Below, one piece after another: positions 17,301 through 24,043 of a stretch of 37,460 nt of DNA. Source of the DNA: Holophagae bacterium. GTDB lineage: Bacteria > Acidobacteriota > Holophagae > Acanthopleuribacterales > Acanthopleuribacteraceae. A model generated the notes under the pieces. That model saw only the letters and a program-made list of their open reading frames with translations. It did no database searches and was not told where the DNA came from. The stretch covers positions 1-37,460 of the forward strand of contig JAUIFE010000044.1 of assembly GCA_030429565.1 (NCBI GenBank), given 5' to 3'. The position numbers and the translations under genes were made by a program. Within the stretch, counting starts at the first letter, position 1. Each line of letters begins with the position of its first letter.

Positions 17301-18375
17301 GAAAGGCCGGTGACAACACGGCGATGCCGTTTTCAATGGTACCAACCCACAAGTTCTCGGCACGATCGCGAAACAACACATAAACCACATCTCCCGGCAA
17401 GGAGCGCAGCCGCCGCGAATCATGCGTAAAGCGACGGAACTGAACCGTTTCGTCGTAAATCGATGACGCCAAAATCAAACCGGCTTCCGTGCCGATCCAT
17501 AAATGGTCGCCTTCATCGGACACCAAGGACCAAACCTGATCCCGGCTTCCGGGTCGTCCCAACTCGGCAAATACCGTAACCTGATCTCGATCCTGATTGG
17601 GTTGCAAACGAATTAAACCGTGGTTGTTACTGCCAACCCAAATCGTCCCTTTGTCATCACTGCACAAAGCGTAGATATCGGGCCGCAGTGCTTCATCTTC
17701 GAGATGTTTGCTGAGTTTCCCGCTCGCCGGATCAAAGCACAATAGGTGATGTTCACCACCCAGCCAAATCCGCCCCTGGCGATCCTCAACCATCGCGCGA
17801 ACCTTTAAATTATCGAGCATGGTTGCATCGCTACCGGCAACCGGCACCGAACCAAAAGTGTTGCTTTTGACGTCATAACGACAGACACCGGTTTCGGTCG
17901 CGACCCACAACTGGTTACGGCTGTCAACCAGCAGGAAATTGATTTGATCGGAAGGCAAACCCGATCCAGAATCCCGCACCGAATAATTCACGAAGGTTTC
18001 GGTTTCACGCACGAAACAACTGACCCCTCGTGATTGCGTGGCGATCCAAATGTTGCCGGCCGCGTCTTCGGCCAGGCTGTAAATAAAACTTTCCGGCAAA
18101 CCGCCTGGCTGCGAACGATACACGGTGAAATTGGCGCCGTCGAAGCGGTTGAGCCCATCTTGGGTGGCCACCCACACAAAACCAAAGCGATCCTGCATCA
18201 TGGCATAAATCGTACTCTGGGAAAGACCCTGCTCAACGGAAATTCGATGAAAGTTAAGCGTTCCCTCAGGCACAACCCACGGCGGCGCGCTCGACTCAGT
18301 GCCGAACAAAAAAGGCAGCAACCATAGGCAAAGCCATAGATAGCTACAGCTTACGGTCTTCGGACGGTTGTTCAT
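14383..18375 (-). CDS. two-component regulator propeller (Reg_prop/Y_Y_Y) sensor histidine kinase
   Basis: This 1330-residue protein has a signal sequence, then repeated propeller blades with the motif G-x-[IL]-W-[IV]-[AG]-T (FVWVATQDGLNRF, HLWIGTEAGLI and more) to about residue 700, forming a periplasmic sensor. A Y_Y_Y-type domain follows (RFYSKLEGWEDDW), then a membrane helix near residue 820 (WWAYLIYLFMTLVVAAFAYQ), a coiled coil, a GAF-like domain (about 890-1050) and a kinase core. The H-box IAHEIRNPL lies near 1081 and the N-box LVINLVNNAIEAA near 1220. No receiver or DNA-binding domain is attached, so a partner regulator must be elsewhere. The G1 box is VGNNGAAF instead of DxGxG, an unusual change at the ATP-adenine contact. 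Ligand unknown; these sensors often detect saccharides. Confidence 0.9.
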   Translation of the reverse strand: MNNRPKTVSCSYLWLCLWLLPFLFGTESSAPPWVVPEGTLNFHRISVEQGLSQSTIYAMMQDRFGFVWVATQDGLNRFDGANFTVYRSQPGGLPESFIYSLAEDAAGNIWIATQSRGVSCFVRETETFVNYSVRDSGSGLPSDQINFLLVDSRNQLWVATETGVCRYDVKSNTFGSVPVAGSDATMLDNLKVRAMVEDRQGRIWLGGEHHLLCFDPASGKLSKHLEDEALRPDIYALCSDDKGTIWVGSNNHGLIRLQPNQDRDQVTVFAELGRPGSRDQVWSLVSDEGDHLWIGTEAGLILASSIYDETVQFRRFTHDSRRLRSLPGDVVYVLFRDRAENLWVGTIENGIAVLSPAFRAVHCFREAPTPHRPNELSSLGTVGGFVETGDGSLWLTSERALYHWDQAGHRFEPFVPSTEAVRERFAKQRFAQVQSDEDGRLWVSSSTGLWLVDPASGHAQAIALDSEGGERPAIIHSMVYYRDALWAAVYGRGLARVDRHTLVVDYVTDRADSPVDPFILSMDHDEAGRLWLATQASGLSVYDITSGLFEHFRHDPEDPASIATDALSVVTYVAEDDLWLGGIDRGLMRMNPKTGTFATLPATARFEGQAVNGMYHDRAGRLWVAGNAGIAAIDLETLKVRGFAVFDNLQGREFSHAAIYETGDGRMLFGGLAGFNRIDPSRLRPVTAPGSVVLTGLALNDQEQGGATLAGWLADAAAARPIQLSHLDRRLSVEFALPGAPLFAPVRFYSKLEGWEDDWQAHKPNRTSATYTNLTAGKYIFKVRAMDPFGQWQTEATALPLSVSPPPWLSWWAYLIYLFMTLVVAAFAYQALQQKLTLERSLNEQLRQNDRFKDEFTQSLEHKLAARTRQLEESNQQLKKSNYEMNLVEQIVLAINEQLEIKPLLQTVTDKSLSLFSRAESALFLLRDGQSDRFLAVAGSGFKKPPSAIDFITEETLIRQFTNNGHRLEPGITVLRSFLGWGEEPSLNKYRVPKVLLCLGVGVAERVLGFLVFFHYEDSEAFDIHDNQRLTRLAQHLASALIKARMLEELKAKNSEILRTQRQLITQEKMASLGTLTTGIAHEIRNPLNFVTNFAEVSRELVQELRDEGVPMLAGLEDVERERFRQIMDELAANAETIHKHGARAASIVQSMMDLVRGPSGTWQETELNAIVWEFSQIAFRGFRARDELFHVAFDYALDENLTYIEANPKDLRRLVINLVNNAIEAAADPEFRNQEDFQPQVWLRTHGDERRAVLEVGNNGAAFSPEIKEQMFNPFFTTKGTNSGHIGLGLSICYDIVAQHKGSIDAEIDESSLTWFRVTLPRRRRMKTP

Positions 18376-19023
18376 AAACGAAGCTCGATCCTTCGGTTGC
18401 CAGACAAGGCGCGCGGGTGATGGGACATTGCAGGATAAGTGGTGAAGGCCAAATTAACACAAGCGCCGTTACTTTTTAAAGCATCGGTCACCGCCTTTCA
18501 GCATTCGCATCATGAAAAGGTAAATCAAAGGCGATGACGGTGACCGCAAACAGCCCAATCAACCCAGCAGACGTAGCGGAGAAACGACACCGCTCGCACC
18601 AAAAAGAGCGCGACGCAGCGGCCCGCAAAAAACCGCAGCACCGGCGCAGATCGCTTTCTCAAGCAAACATCAACAGATAATCTAAGATGGACAAGCAGAA
18701 AGCGCCGCCAACCTTCATTTTCGCGTCAAGCGCAAAACCACGCCAAGACCATCAAAAAGACCGCCAAGAAGCCGATACGATCAATCCCAGGCCACTCAAT
18801 AGAACCCACAAACACTTCTAAAATAATCTCTTACCCCCACAACACCATCGCCACACCAAGAGAACAAACGCTTTGATGAGAATAGCTCGTTTCAGGTAAT
18901 ATCTGCAGCGCCGAGAACTATTGATTTGACAAAGGATATTTCCTTTTCAGGCGCAAATCATAGGTAACCCGTCAATAAACCGTACTTTCGTAGCGATTAC
19001 GCACTTTCCTTTGAGTGAAAAAA
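18376..19023. other. intergenic region between divergent genes, no gene recognised
   Basis: About 650 bases upstream of both the sensor kinase (minus) and the duplicated-domain gene (plus). Short frames of 44-48 codons exist on the plus strand but have no good ribosome binding site or recognisable composition. AT content rises toward 19000. No RNA gene, repeat array or clear operator was seen. Confidence 0.4.
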
Positions 19024-19032
19024 TGGCATAAT
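19024..19032 (+). promoter_or_regulatory. extended -10 for the 175-aa duplicated-domain gene
   Basis: TGGCATAAT matches TGnTATAAT with one mismatch; the -35 region is poor. The distance to the ATG at 19068 leaves a leader of about 28 bases. It is the only good promoter-like sequence just upstream. Confidence 0.4.
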
Positions 19033-19067
19033 ACAGTGAAGATTATTGCTATGAGGTATATTCACAC

Positions 19068-19595
19068 ATGTCTGACGTTCAAAACGAAGAGCGCATTTTT
19101 GCCGCGGACGAGATGCAGATTCGCAAAGTTGAAGATGACTGGGATGAATCTTCCTTGCTTTCGCAGGAAGGTATTTTTTTCCTAAAAGACGTTGTCAAGG
19201 CTCTAGAACTGAGTCCTGTCAAACTCAAAAAAGAAGCGAAAGACTGCGAAGATTCCTGGGAAGAAATGGGTATTCGCAAGACATGGACACACTGGATTGT
19301 CCGCATGAAGGTGTTTTCAAAATGGTACGAGAAACGTCGTCCAAACCGCATTCAACGCGTTAATCCAGAATGGGACGGCAATGAATTGCTGCAGCAAAAG
19401 GGCAAATTCTTTCTCACCGAAGTCTGCGAGAAAATTCCCTTCTCCTCACACCAAATCCGTTACCAAGCAAAAAAGAACTCAAATGCCCGAGTCGATTACG
19501 GCATTTGGAAAGAACCTGAATACAGTGCTTTTGTTGTTCAAATGGAGGTCTTTTCCAAATGGGTACGCAAACTCTGGGCGGGCGACTTTTCCTAG
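19068..19595 (+). CDS. unknown protein made of two tandem copies of a ~70-residue domain
   Basis: I recognise no known family. The 175-residue product consists of an acidic 20-residue lead-in followed by two copies of one domain (about 22-92 and 100-172). Matching pieces are LLSQEGIFFLKDVVKAL with LLQQKGKFFLTEVCEKI, and VRMKVFSKWYEKRRP with VQMEVFSKWVRKLW. Each copy is predicted helical with a middle Lys-rich segment (SPVKLKKEAKD; SSHQIRYQAKK) that looks like a helix-turn-helix recognition helix, so nucleic-acid binding is plausible but only inferred. It is a monocistronic unit with its own extended -10 and a strong terminator 25 bases after the stop. Base composition is AT-richer than the flanking genes. 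Confidence 0.75.
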   Translation: MSDVQNEERIFAADEMQIRKVEDDWDESSLLSQEGIFFLKDVVKALELSPVKLKKEAKDCEDSWEEMGIRKTWTHWIVRMKVFSKWYEKRRPNRIQRVNPEWDGNELLQQKGKFFLTEVCEKIPFSSHQIRYQAKKNSNARVDYGIWKEPEYSAFVVQMEVFSKWVRKLWAGDFS

Positions 19596-19619
19596 AAGTT
19601 TCGCCTTATCCCTTGCATT

Positions 19620-19674
19620 AACGCGGGTTGAGGATTGGCAGTTGGCTCCTGCCGTTCCAATCCGCGTTTTTTTT
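19620..19674 (+). terminator. intrinsic terminator after the 175-aa gene
   Basis: Plus-strand stem AACGC...GCGTT with an inner GGATTGG/CCAATCC pairing, followed by a run of T bases (19665-19674). It ends just before the stop codon of the convergent DUF5916 gene. Confidence 0.85.
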
Positions 19675-19680
19675 GGCTCA

Positions 19681-21999
19681 CTAGCGGACCAGGTAAGAAA
19701 ACTTTAAGAACACCTGGTTGGCGTTATTTTCCAAACTCTCCTGCCGCAACAGACGTACCCCATCTTCGTCTTCAACCAGTAAGCGATTATCGTAGTTGGT
19801 GTTATAACCCAAATAAAACGCCGTCCAAGGATTCACTTGGTAGGTCATCAGCAAATCACCGTTAAACTCGCGCGATCGTTCCTGACTGGACAAAGCGGCA
19901 TTGGCGTAAATGGATTCGTAATCGCCAATCAGACGCAAGCGCAGGCGGCGATTAAACTGCCAGCTTAATTTGAGGCGACTGCTGCGCTGCGACACGATAT
20001 CGTCGCCGCTCGCCTGATCGGCCAATCGGTAATAAATAAAGGTCTGATCGAGACGGAACGGGCTAATCGGCCGCCAGGTGAACTCCATGTAGCCCAAGGT
20101 CGCGTCGCCATTGACAAAACTGTCACCTGGCGCGGGTCGATAATTGGTATCCTCACCGATCTCGGCGTAGGAATAAAAACGAAATTTGCGCGAGCGCTCG
20201 GTCCCAAACGAAGCGCCCACGTAACCCGTCTTAAAGGTCGTTTCGTTGGTCCCACCCAAATCGCCAACACGCAAGGTTTCCCAACGGCGTTTGCCGTAGA
20301 GGATCACACTGGTGCGCCCACTCCCGCTTAATACCAACGCGGGCACGTAACTTTTCTCTAGCTCTTGACCCGATTGATCCTGGTAATACTCGGTTTCCAG
20401 ATCGAAACCCCAAGAAAAGAAGACCGCATCTTTGGGACGAAAGCGATAAGAACTAAACGAATAAAAATGGCGATTGTCGGGACGGTGAACACTACCCAAA
20501 AAGGCCAGCGGTGAGCCGAACTTTTCACCAACATCGGCAAAGCGCAAATAAGTGGTGAAGTGATTGCCCTCGCGCTGCAACAACAACTGGTAAGCGGAAT
20601 CGTCGACATCTTCGACCTCGACCGCATTCGGCTCGTCATCCTCCGGCAAAACTTCACTTGCCAACGCGCGGTCGCTCCGGACCGCCTGAAATTCAACCGA
20701 CCATTTCTGGCTGAGGCGAAACAGCGCATCGGCCGAAAGGATCTGGGAACGACTGCCGGCAAATTCCGTGTGGGAGTAAAAAACACCCACGTGCCCTTGC
20801 CGTAACACATCTTGCCTTAAGCGCACAATGCCGTGGTTGGCATTGTCACCGGCCCCCAACCGCCCTGGCGCGATGCCGTCACCAAGCGAGGAATCGTTGA
20901 TGACCAGCGCACCAATCGTGGTTTTGTTGATTTTCCCAGTGAGGCGGGCACCCGCCTCGGGTTCGCCGATACGGCGCGTAAAGGCAAGGTTAATCGGTAA
21001 CCGAAACACATCGGAATTTTCGGTAAAAAACGGACGTAGCTCGGGGAAGTTCAATTCAAAGCGGTTGTTGACGGTGACCTGCGGTGCGTCCGATTCAACC
21101 TGGCTGAAGTCAGGGTTGGCGGTCAAATCCAATACCAGCGAATCGCGAAACACAAACTTGGCATCGGCGCCCGCTTTGTGATCACTGTCGTCCCGCGTGA
21201 AACGCGGCGGGTCGAGTTCCTCAAGCACTTTAAAGGAACGCGAGGTCACGTAAGGCAAAAATTGGTAATTGGTTTTGGGTTTGGCCCGCGTCTCAAAACG
21301 CAAGGTGCCGACTTGACTCAGACGTCCCTGAACCGAACGCAAAAAGCCAGGCCAGTGAACATCTTCGCTCAAACGCACGATGTTGCGGCTGAACATGACA
21401 CCCCAGGTCTGGGACGCACCGGCGGGAAAACGCACCGCCCGAAAAGGAATCGCCATCAACACCATAAACCCTTGATCGGTCAAACGACCTTCGGAGCGCC
21501 AAACCGTGTGAAAACTGCGGTCTTCGCCGAGGAGCTCGGTGTATATCCCATCGCGTTGCACGCCCCGCGCGTTGCATGTAAAGGCATAAGCGCGGCGACG
21601 GTCGTTAAAGGTATCCAAAAACAAGCTGACCGTGTCGTCCTGGGAAACTTGTTCGCGCGGCGCCATGCTGTGGCGTATGGTGTCGGGCGCCGTATCAAAA
21701 ACCAAGAAAACAGCGTAAAAGTGCGAATCATCCACACCCAGGTAGACCTCGGTACGCTGCGACGCCGGCTCTCCCTCGTGGGGATTGCGTTGCACAAAAC
21801 CACTCACTTTAAGCAGGCCGCGCGCAGCATCATTGTGGGGCGCCATGCCCTCGAAATCGGTCATTTTGGGAGGGCGCGAAAGGTGAGGAATCACCAGATC
21901 CGTGGCCGCAGGCTCCTGCGCCCAGCTAGGTAGTGCGGGCAACCAAATACCCAAAAAACAAGCGAAAACAATGTTCGCCAATCGAAGTTGGTTCTTCAC
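19681..21999 (-). CDS. CBM9-like/DUF5916 outer-membrane beta-barrel protein
   Basis: The 772-residue protein begins with a signal peptide ending around LPALPSWAQ (residue 28). Residues 35-240 look like a family 9 carbohydrate-binding fold (RTEVYLGVDDSHFYAVFLVF, DDTVSLFLDTFNDRRRAYAF). The rest matches the DUF5916 pattern: DLTANPDFSQVESDAPQVTV and ELNFPELRPFFTENSDVF, followed by many alternating beta strands with aromatic girdles, ending in KFSYLVR. This is typical of an outer-membrane barrel. Proteins of this kind are common in Bacteroidota, Acidobacteriota and related marine bacteria; a role in polysaccharide or peptide handling is assumed but not shown. It stands alone; no SusC/D partners are nearby. 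Confidence 0.85.
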   Translation of the reverse strand: MKNQLRLANIVFACFLGIWLPALPSWAQEPAATDLVIPHLSRPPKMTDFEGMAPHNDAARGLLKVSGFVQRNPHEGEPASQRTEVYLGVDDSHFYAVFLVFDTAPDTIRHSMAPREQVSQDDTVSLFLDTFNDRRRAYAFTCNARGVQRDGIYTELLGEDRSFHTVWRSEGRLTDQGFMVLMAIPFRAVRFPAGASQTWGVMFSRNIVRLSEDVHWPGFLRSVQGRLSQVGTLRFETRAKPKTNYQFLPYVTSRSFKVLEELDPPRFTRDDSDHKAGADAKFVFRDSLVLDLTANPDFSQVESDAPQVTVNNRFELNFPELRPFFTENSDVFRLPINLAFTRRIGEPEAGARLTGKINKTTIGALVINDSSLGDGIAPGRLGAGDNANHGIVRLRQDVLRQGHVGVFYSHTEFAGSRSQILSADALFRLSQKWSVEFQAVRSDRALASEVLPEDDEPNAVEVEDVDDSAYQLLLQREGNHFTTYLRFADVGEKFGSPLAFLGSVHRPDNRHFYSFSSYRFRPKDAVFFSWGFDLETEYYQDQSGQELEKSYVPALVLSGSGRTSVILYGKRRWETLRVGDLGGTNETTFKTGYVGASFGTERSRKFRFYSYAEIGEDTNYRPAPGDSFVNGDATLGYMEFTWRPISPFRLDQTFIYYRLADQASGDDIVSQRSSRLKLSWQFNRRLRLRLIGDYESIYANAALSSQERSREFNGDLLMTYQVNPWTAFYLGYNTNYDNRLLVEDEDGVRLLRQESLENNANQVFLKFSYLVR

Positions 22000-22531
22000 G
22001 CTTATTTACCCTCAATCCAACGGCCGACCCACTTTTTCTCCGGCTGCCGTCGCCGACCAGTTCCCATCAACGCAACACAAGTCGCGGTTCACTTCACGTC
22101 ACACACGCTGGACGTGATCCTCAACCAGCAGCCGCAACCCGTCCTGGTCATCACTGCTTGCGGGCGTCTCGCATAGACCCAAACGCGACACAACCCTTCT
22201 AAGAAAGAACGCGGCTGCCTATTGGCGGCTTCATAACCCGCCATGCAACCGATCATCCTACGGCGCCTTGTTCCAACGCGGATTAATTCCCGCGAATGCC
22301 TCACTCACCCGGCAGCCTCCAGCCTCGATCACTGGGACCCATGTCCACGATATAGGCTCGTCGAAATGCACCTTAGGCCCTACAACAAAATGGTCAACCC
22401 TCAGAGTTATCTTCACATACCGGTTAACGATTTTGATGGGGAGTGAATTTGCGCCACTGGAGTATAGCCGATTTTTTTCGCAGCAACCAGTTGATCCGGA
22501 GAATTTCAAAGCCTTTGTGAGCTTGGCGACC
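22000..22531. other. intergenic region, no gene recognised
   Basis: About 530 bases between the DUF5916 gene start and the end of the pilus/secretion operon, both on the minus strand. It should carry the DUF5916 promoter, but no clear -35/-10 pair stands out. Several overlapping short frames lack ribosome binding sites and recognisable features. No terminator with a U-tract was found after 22532. Confidence 0.4.
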
Positions 22532-23170
22532 CTAACCCCCACCCGGATTTATGACATCACCGAGACCTGGCACACCGGCCTCCGGCTCCGGCAACGCCGA
22601 AAACAACCAATCCGAATAAATGCGCGATTCCTGATACTCGGTGAGCCCCTCTTCATCCGACTTTGAGCGAATACCGGTCACCTGGCGGTTGTTGATCTGG
22701 AAGACCGACTGACTTTGCGGGACGTTTTCCGAGTTCAGTTCCTCGCCGACAACCGATTCCTCAATGCCGCCCAACGCCTCGCCGCCGGCGGTTTGCAACA
22801 ATCGCCGCGTCGCACTATTGAGGCGTTTGACACCGCCCAAATCGGCCGGATCGAGGTAAACCACCGTCCACTCACCGGATTCGGTCATCGGATCCGCGTA
22901 CAGCTTTCGCAGGAAACGCGGCTCCTGGTCGGCCATTTCCTCTAGGTCGTAGGGAAAACGACCATATTTAATATAGAAGCGACGAATGCCGTCGGCGATG
23001 TGGCGGCCGCGATATAGCAACTCTTGCTCCTGCATCCGTTGCCGCGCCGTGCGCAGCGGTTGAACCGCCATCGACAGCCCCAAACTGAGCGCGGTCACCG
23101 CAATAATCGCCACCAATAACATGTGGCCGCGACGGCGGGCACCACCCGCAATGCGTGCCACACTCACCAC
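22532..23170 (-). CDS. atypical pseudopilin-like protein, third pilin of the operon
   Basis: The 212-residue protein starts with a basic stretch ending RRRG, then a single hydrophobic helix HMLLVAIIAVTALSLGLSMA and a long amphipathic continuation, the architecture of a type IV pilin-like protein. It shares ADPMTESGEWTVVYLDP with the DPMT motif of the two neighbouring pseudopilins. Residue +5 after the putative cleavage site is Val rather than the conserved Glu, as in the GspK-type tip subunit, so it may cap the pseudopilus. The first GTG codons (23170, 23167) overlap the stop of the upstream gene, suggesting translational coupling; which GTG is used is unclear. It is the last gene of the operon. 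Confidence 0.75.
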   Translation of the reverse strand: MVSVARIAGGARRRGHMLLVAIIAVTALSLGLSMAVQPLRTARQRMQEQELLYRGRHIADGIRRFYIKYGRFPYDLEEMADQEPRFLRKLYADPMTESGEWTVVYLDPADLGGVKRLNSATRRLLQTAGGEALGGIEESVVGEELNSENVPQSQSVFQINNRQVTGIRSKSDEEGLTEYQESRIYSDWLFSALPEPEAGVPGLGDVINPGGG

Positions 23171-23577
23171 TCGTAGTAAAAGGTGCCGTCAAGCGCGCGC
23201 TCATCGCTGCCGCTGCGAATGTCGAACACCCCTGGTTCGTAGCTGCTGTCTTCGTCGCTGTAATCCGACTCTAAAACTTCTTCCCACGTATCCGTGGAAC
23301 GGGTCATCGGGTCCTCCGGCAACTCGCGTAGGTAGCCTTCGTCGACCAAGGTCTGCAGGCTGTCGGGATAACGGCTTTTATCGGAATTGTACTGATCCAG
23401 CGTCAAACGCATTTGTGCGAGGTTGTGGCGCAACACCGTTTCCCGCGATTTTTTGGCCGTATTCTTGTGGGTGGAGGTTGCGATCCCCGCCAATAAACCC
23501 AAAACCGTCAGCACGATCATGAGTTCGAGAATGGTGAACCCGCGTCGCAAGCCGGCTCGGCTGTTTGTGGTTAACAT
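23164..23577 (-). CDS. GspG-like pseudopilin
   Basis: The 137-residue product has the prepilin peptidase site RRG/FTILELMIVLTVLGLLAGI with Glu at +5, then the helix and a short globular domain with YPDSLQTLVDEGYLRELPED and DPMT, resembling the GspG/PulG fold where an acidic C-terminal loop binds calcium. The C-terminus is rich in Asp/Glu (SDYSDEDSSYEPG). AGGAGG lies seven bases before ATG 23577, so longer in-frame starts upstream, overlapping the preceding gene, are rejected. It follows another GspG-like gene by ten bases. Confidence 0.88.
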   Translation of the reverse strand: MLTTNSRAGLRRGFTILELMIVLTVLGLLAGIATSTHKNTAKKSRETVLRHNLAQMRLTLDQYNSDKSRYPDSLQTLVDEGYLRELPEDPMTRSTDTWEEVLESDYSDEDSSYEPGVFDIRSGSDERALDGTFYYEW

Positions 23578-23587
23578 GGCTCGCCTC

Positions 23588-24043
23588 CTACCATTCACTG
23601 TAGTCTTCGTCCTCAAGCGACACACCGTCGCTGAGCGAGTAAACGTCAAACAGGTTTTCGCGGCCCCAACTCTGCGTATCGGGATCGTCTTGCACCGAAC
23701 GCATGCCCCACTCCCGTTCACCAGTCATCGGATCCTCGGGAATACGGCGCAAAAAACGAATCGTTTGGCCTTGGTCTTTCTTAAGCGGCACCCCTTCGAC
23801 CAGTTGCTCGAAGTCCTTGGGGTAACCGAACTGGCGGACCTCGCGCACCTCGATCAAACCCTCGTCATGGGCCTTCTTGAAGCGATCAATCGCCAGCCGC
23901 ATTTCCAATAACGCACGGCGCAGCTCCACCTCTTTTTGGCGTTTAACCATGTGGCGGGTAGTGGGAAAAACAGCGGCCGCCAGCACGCCCAATACCACCA
24001 TCGCCAGCATTAACTCCAGCAGGGTAAAGCCGCGCTGCTTCAT
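23588..24043 (-). CDS. gspG: GspG-like pseudopilin
   Basis: The 151-residue protein starts MKQRG/FTLLELMLAMVVLGVLAAAV, a textbook type IV prepilin leader with a five-residue basic peptide and Glu+5. The body has a long helix (QKEVELRRALLEMRLAIDRF), YPKDFEQLVEGVPL, and RRIPEDPMTGEREWGMRS, like major pseudopilin GspG. The acidic C-terminus ends DEDYSEW. The ATG overlaps the TGA stop of the secretin gene in an ATGA, so the two are translationally coupled. Two such pseudopilins side by side may be paralogues from a local duplication. Confidence 0.9.
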   Translation of the reverse strand: MKQRGFTLLELMLAMVVLGVLAAAVFPTTRHMVKRQKEVELRRALLEMRLAIDRFKKAHDEGLIEVREVRQFGYPKDFEQLVEGVPLKKDQGQTIRFLRRIPEDPMTGEREWGMRSVQDDPDTQSWGRENLFDVYSLSDGVSLEDEDYSEW

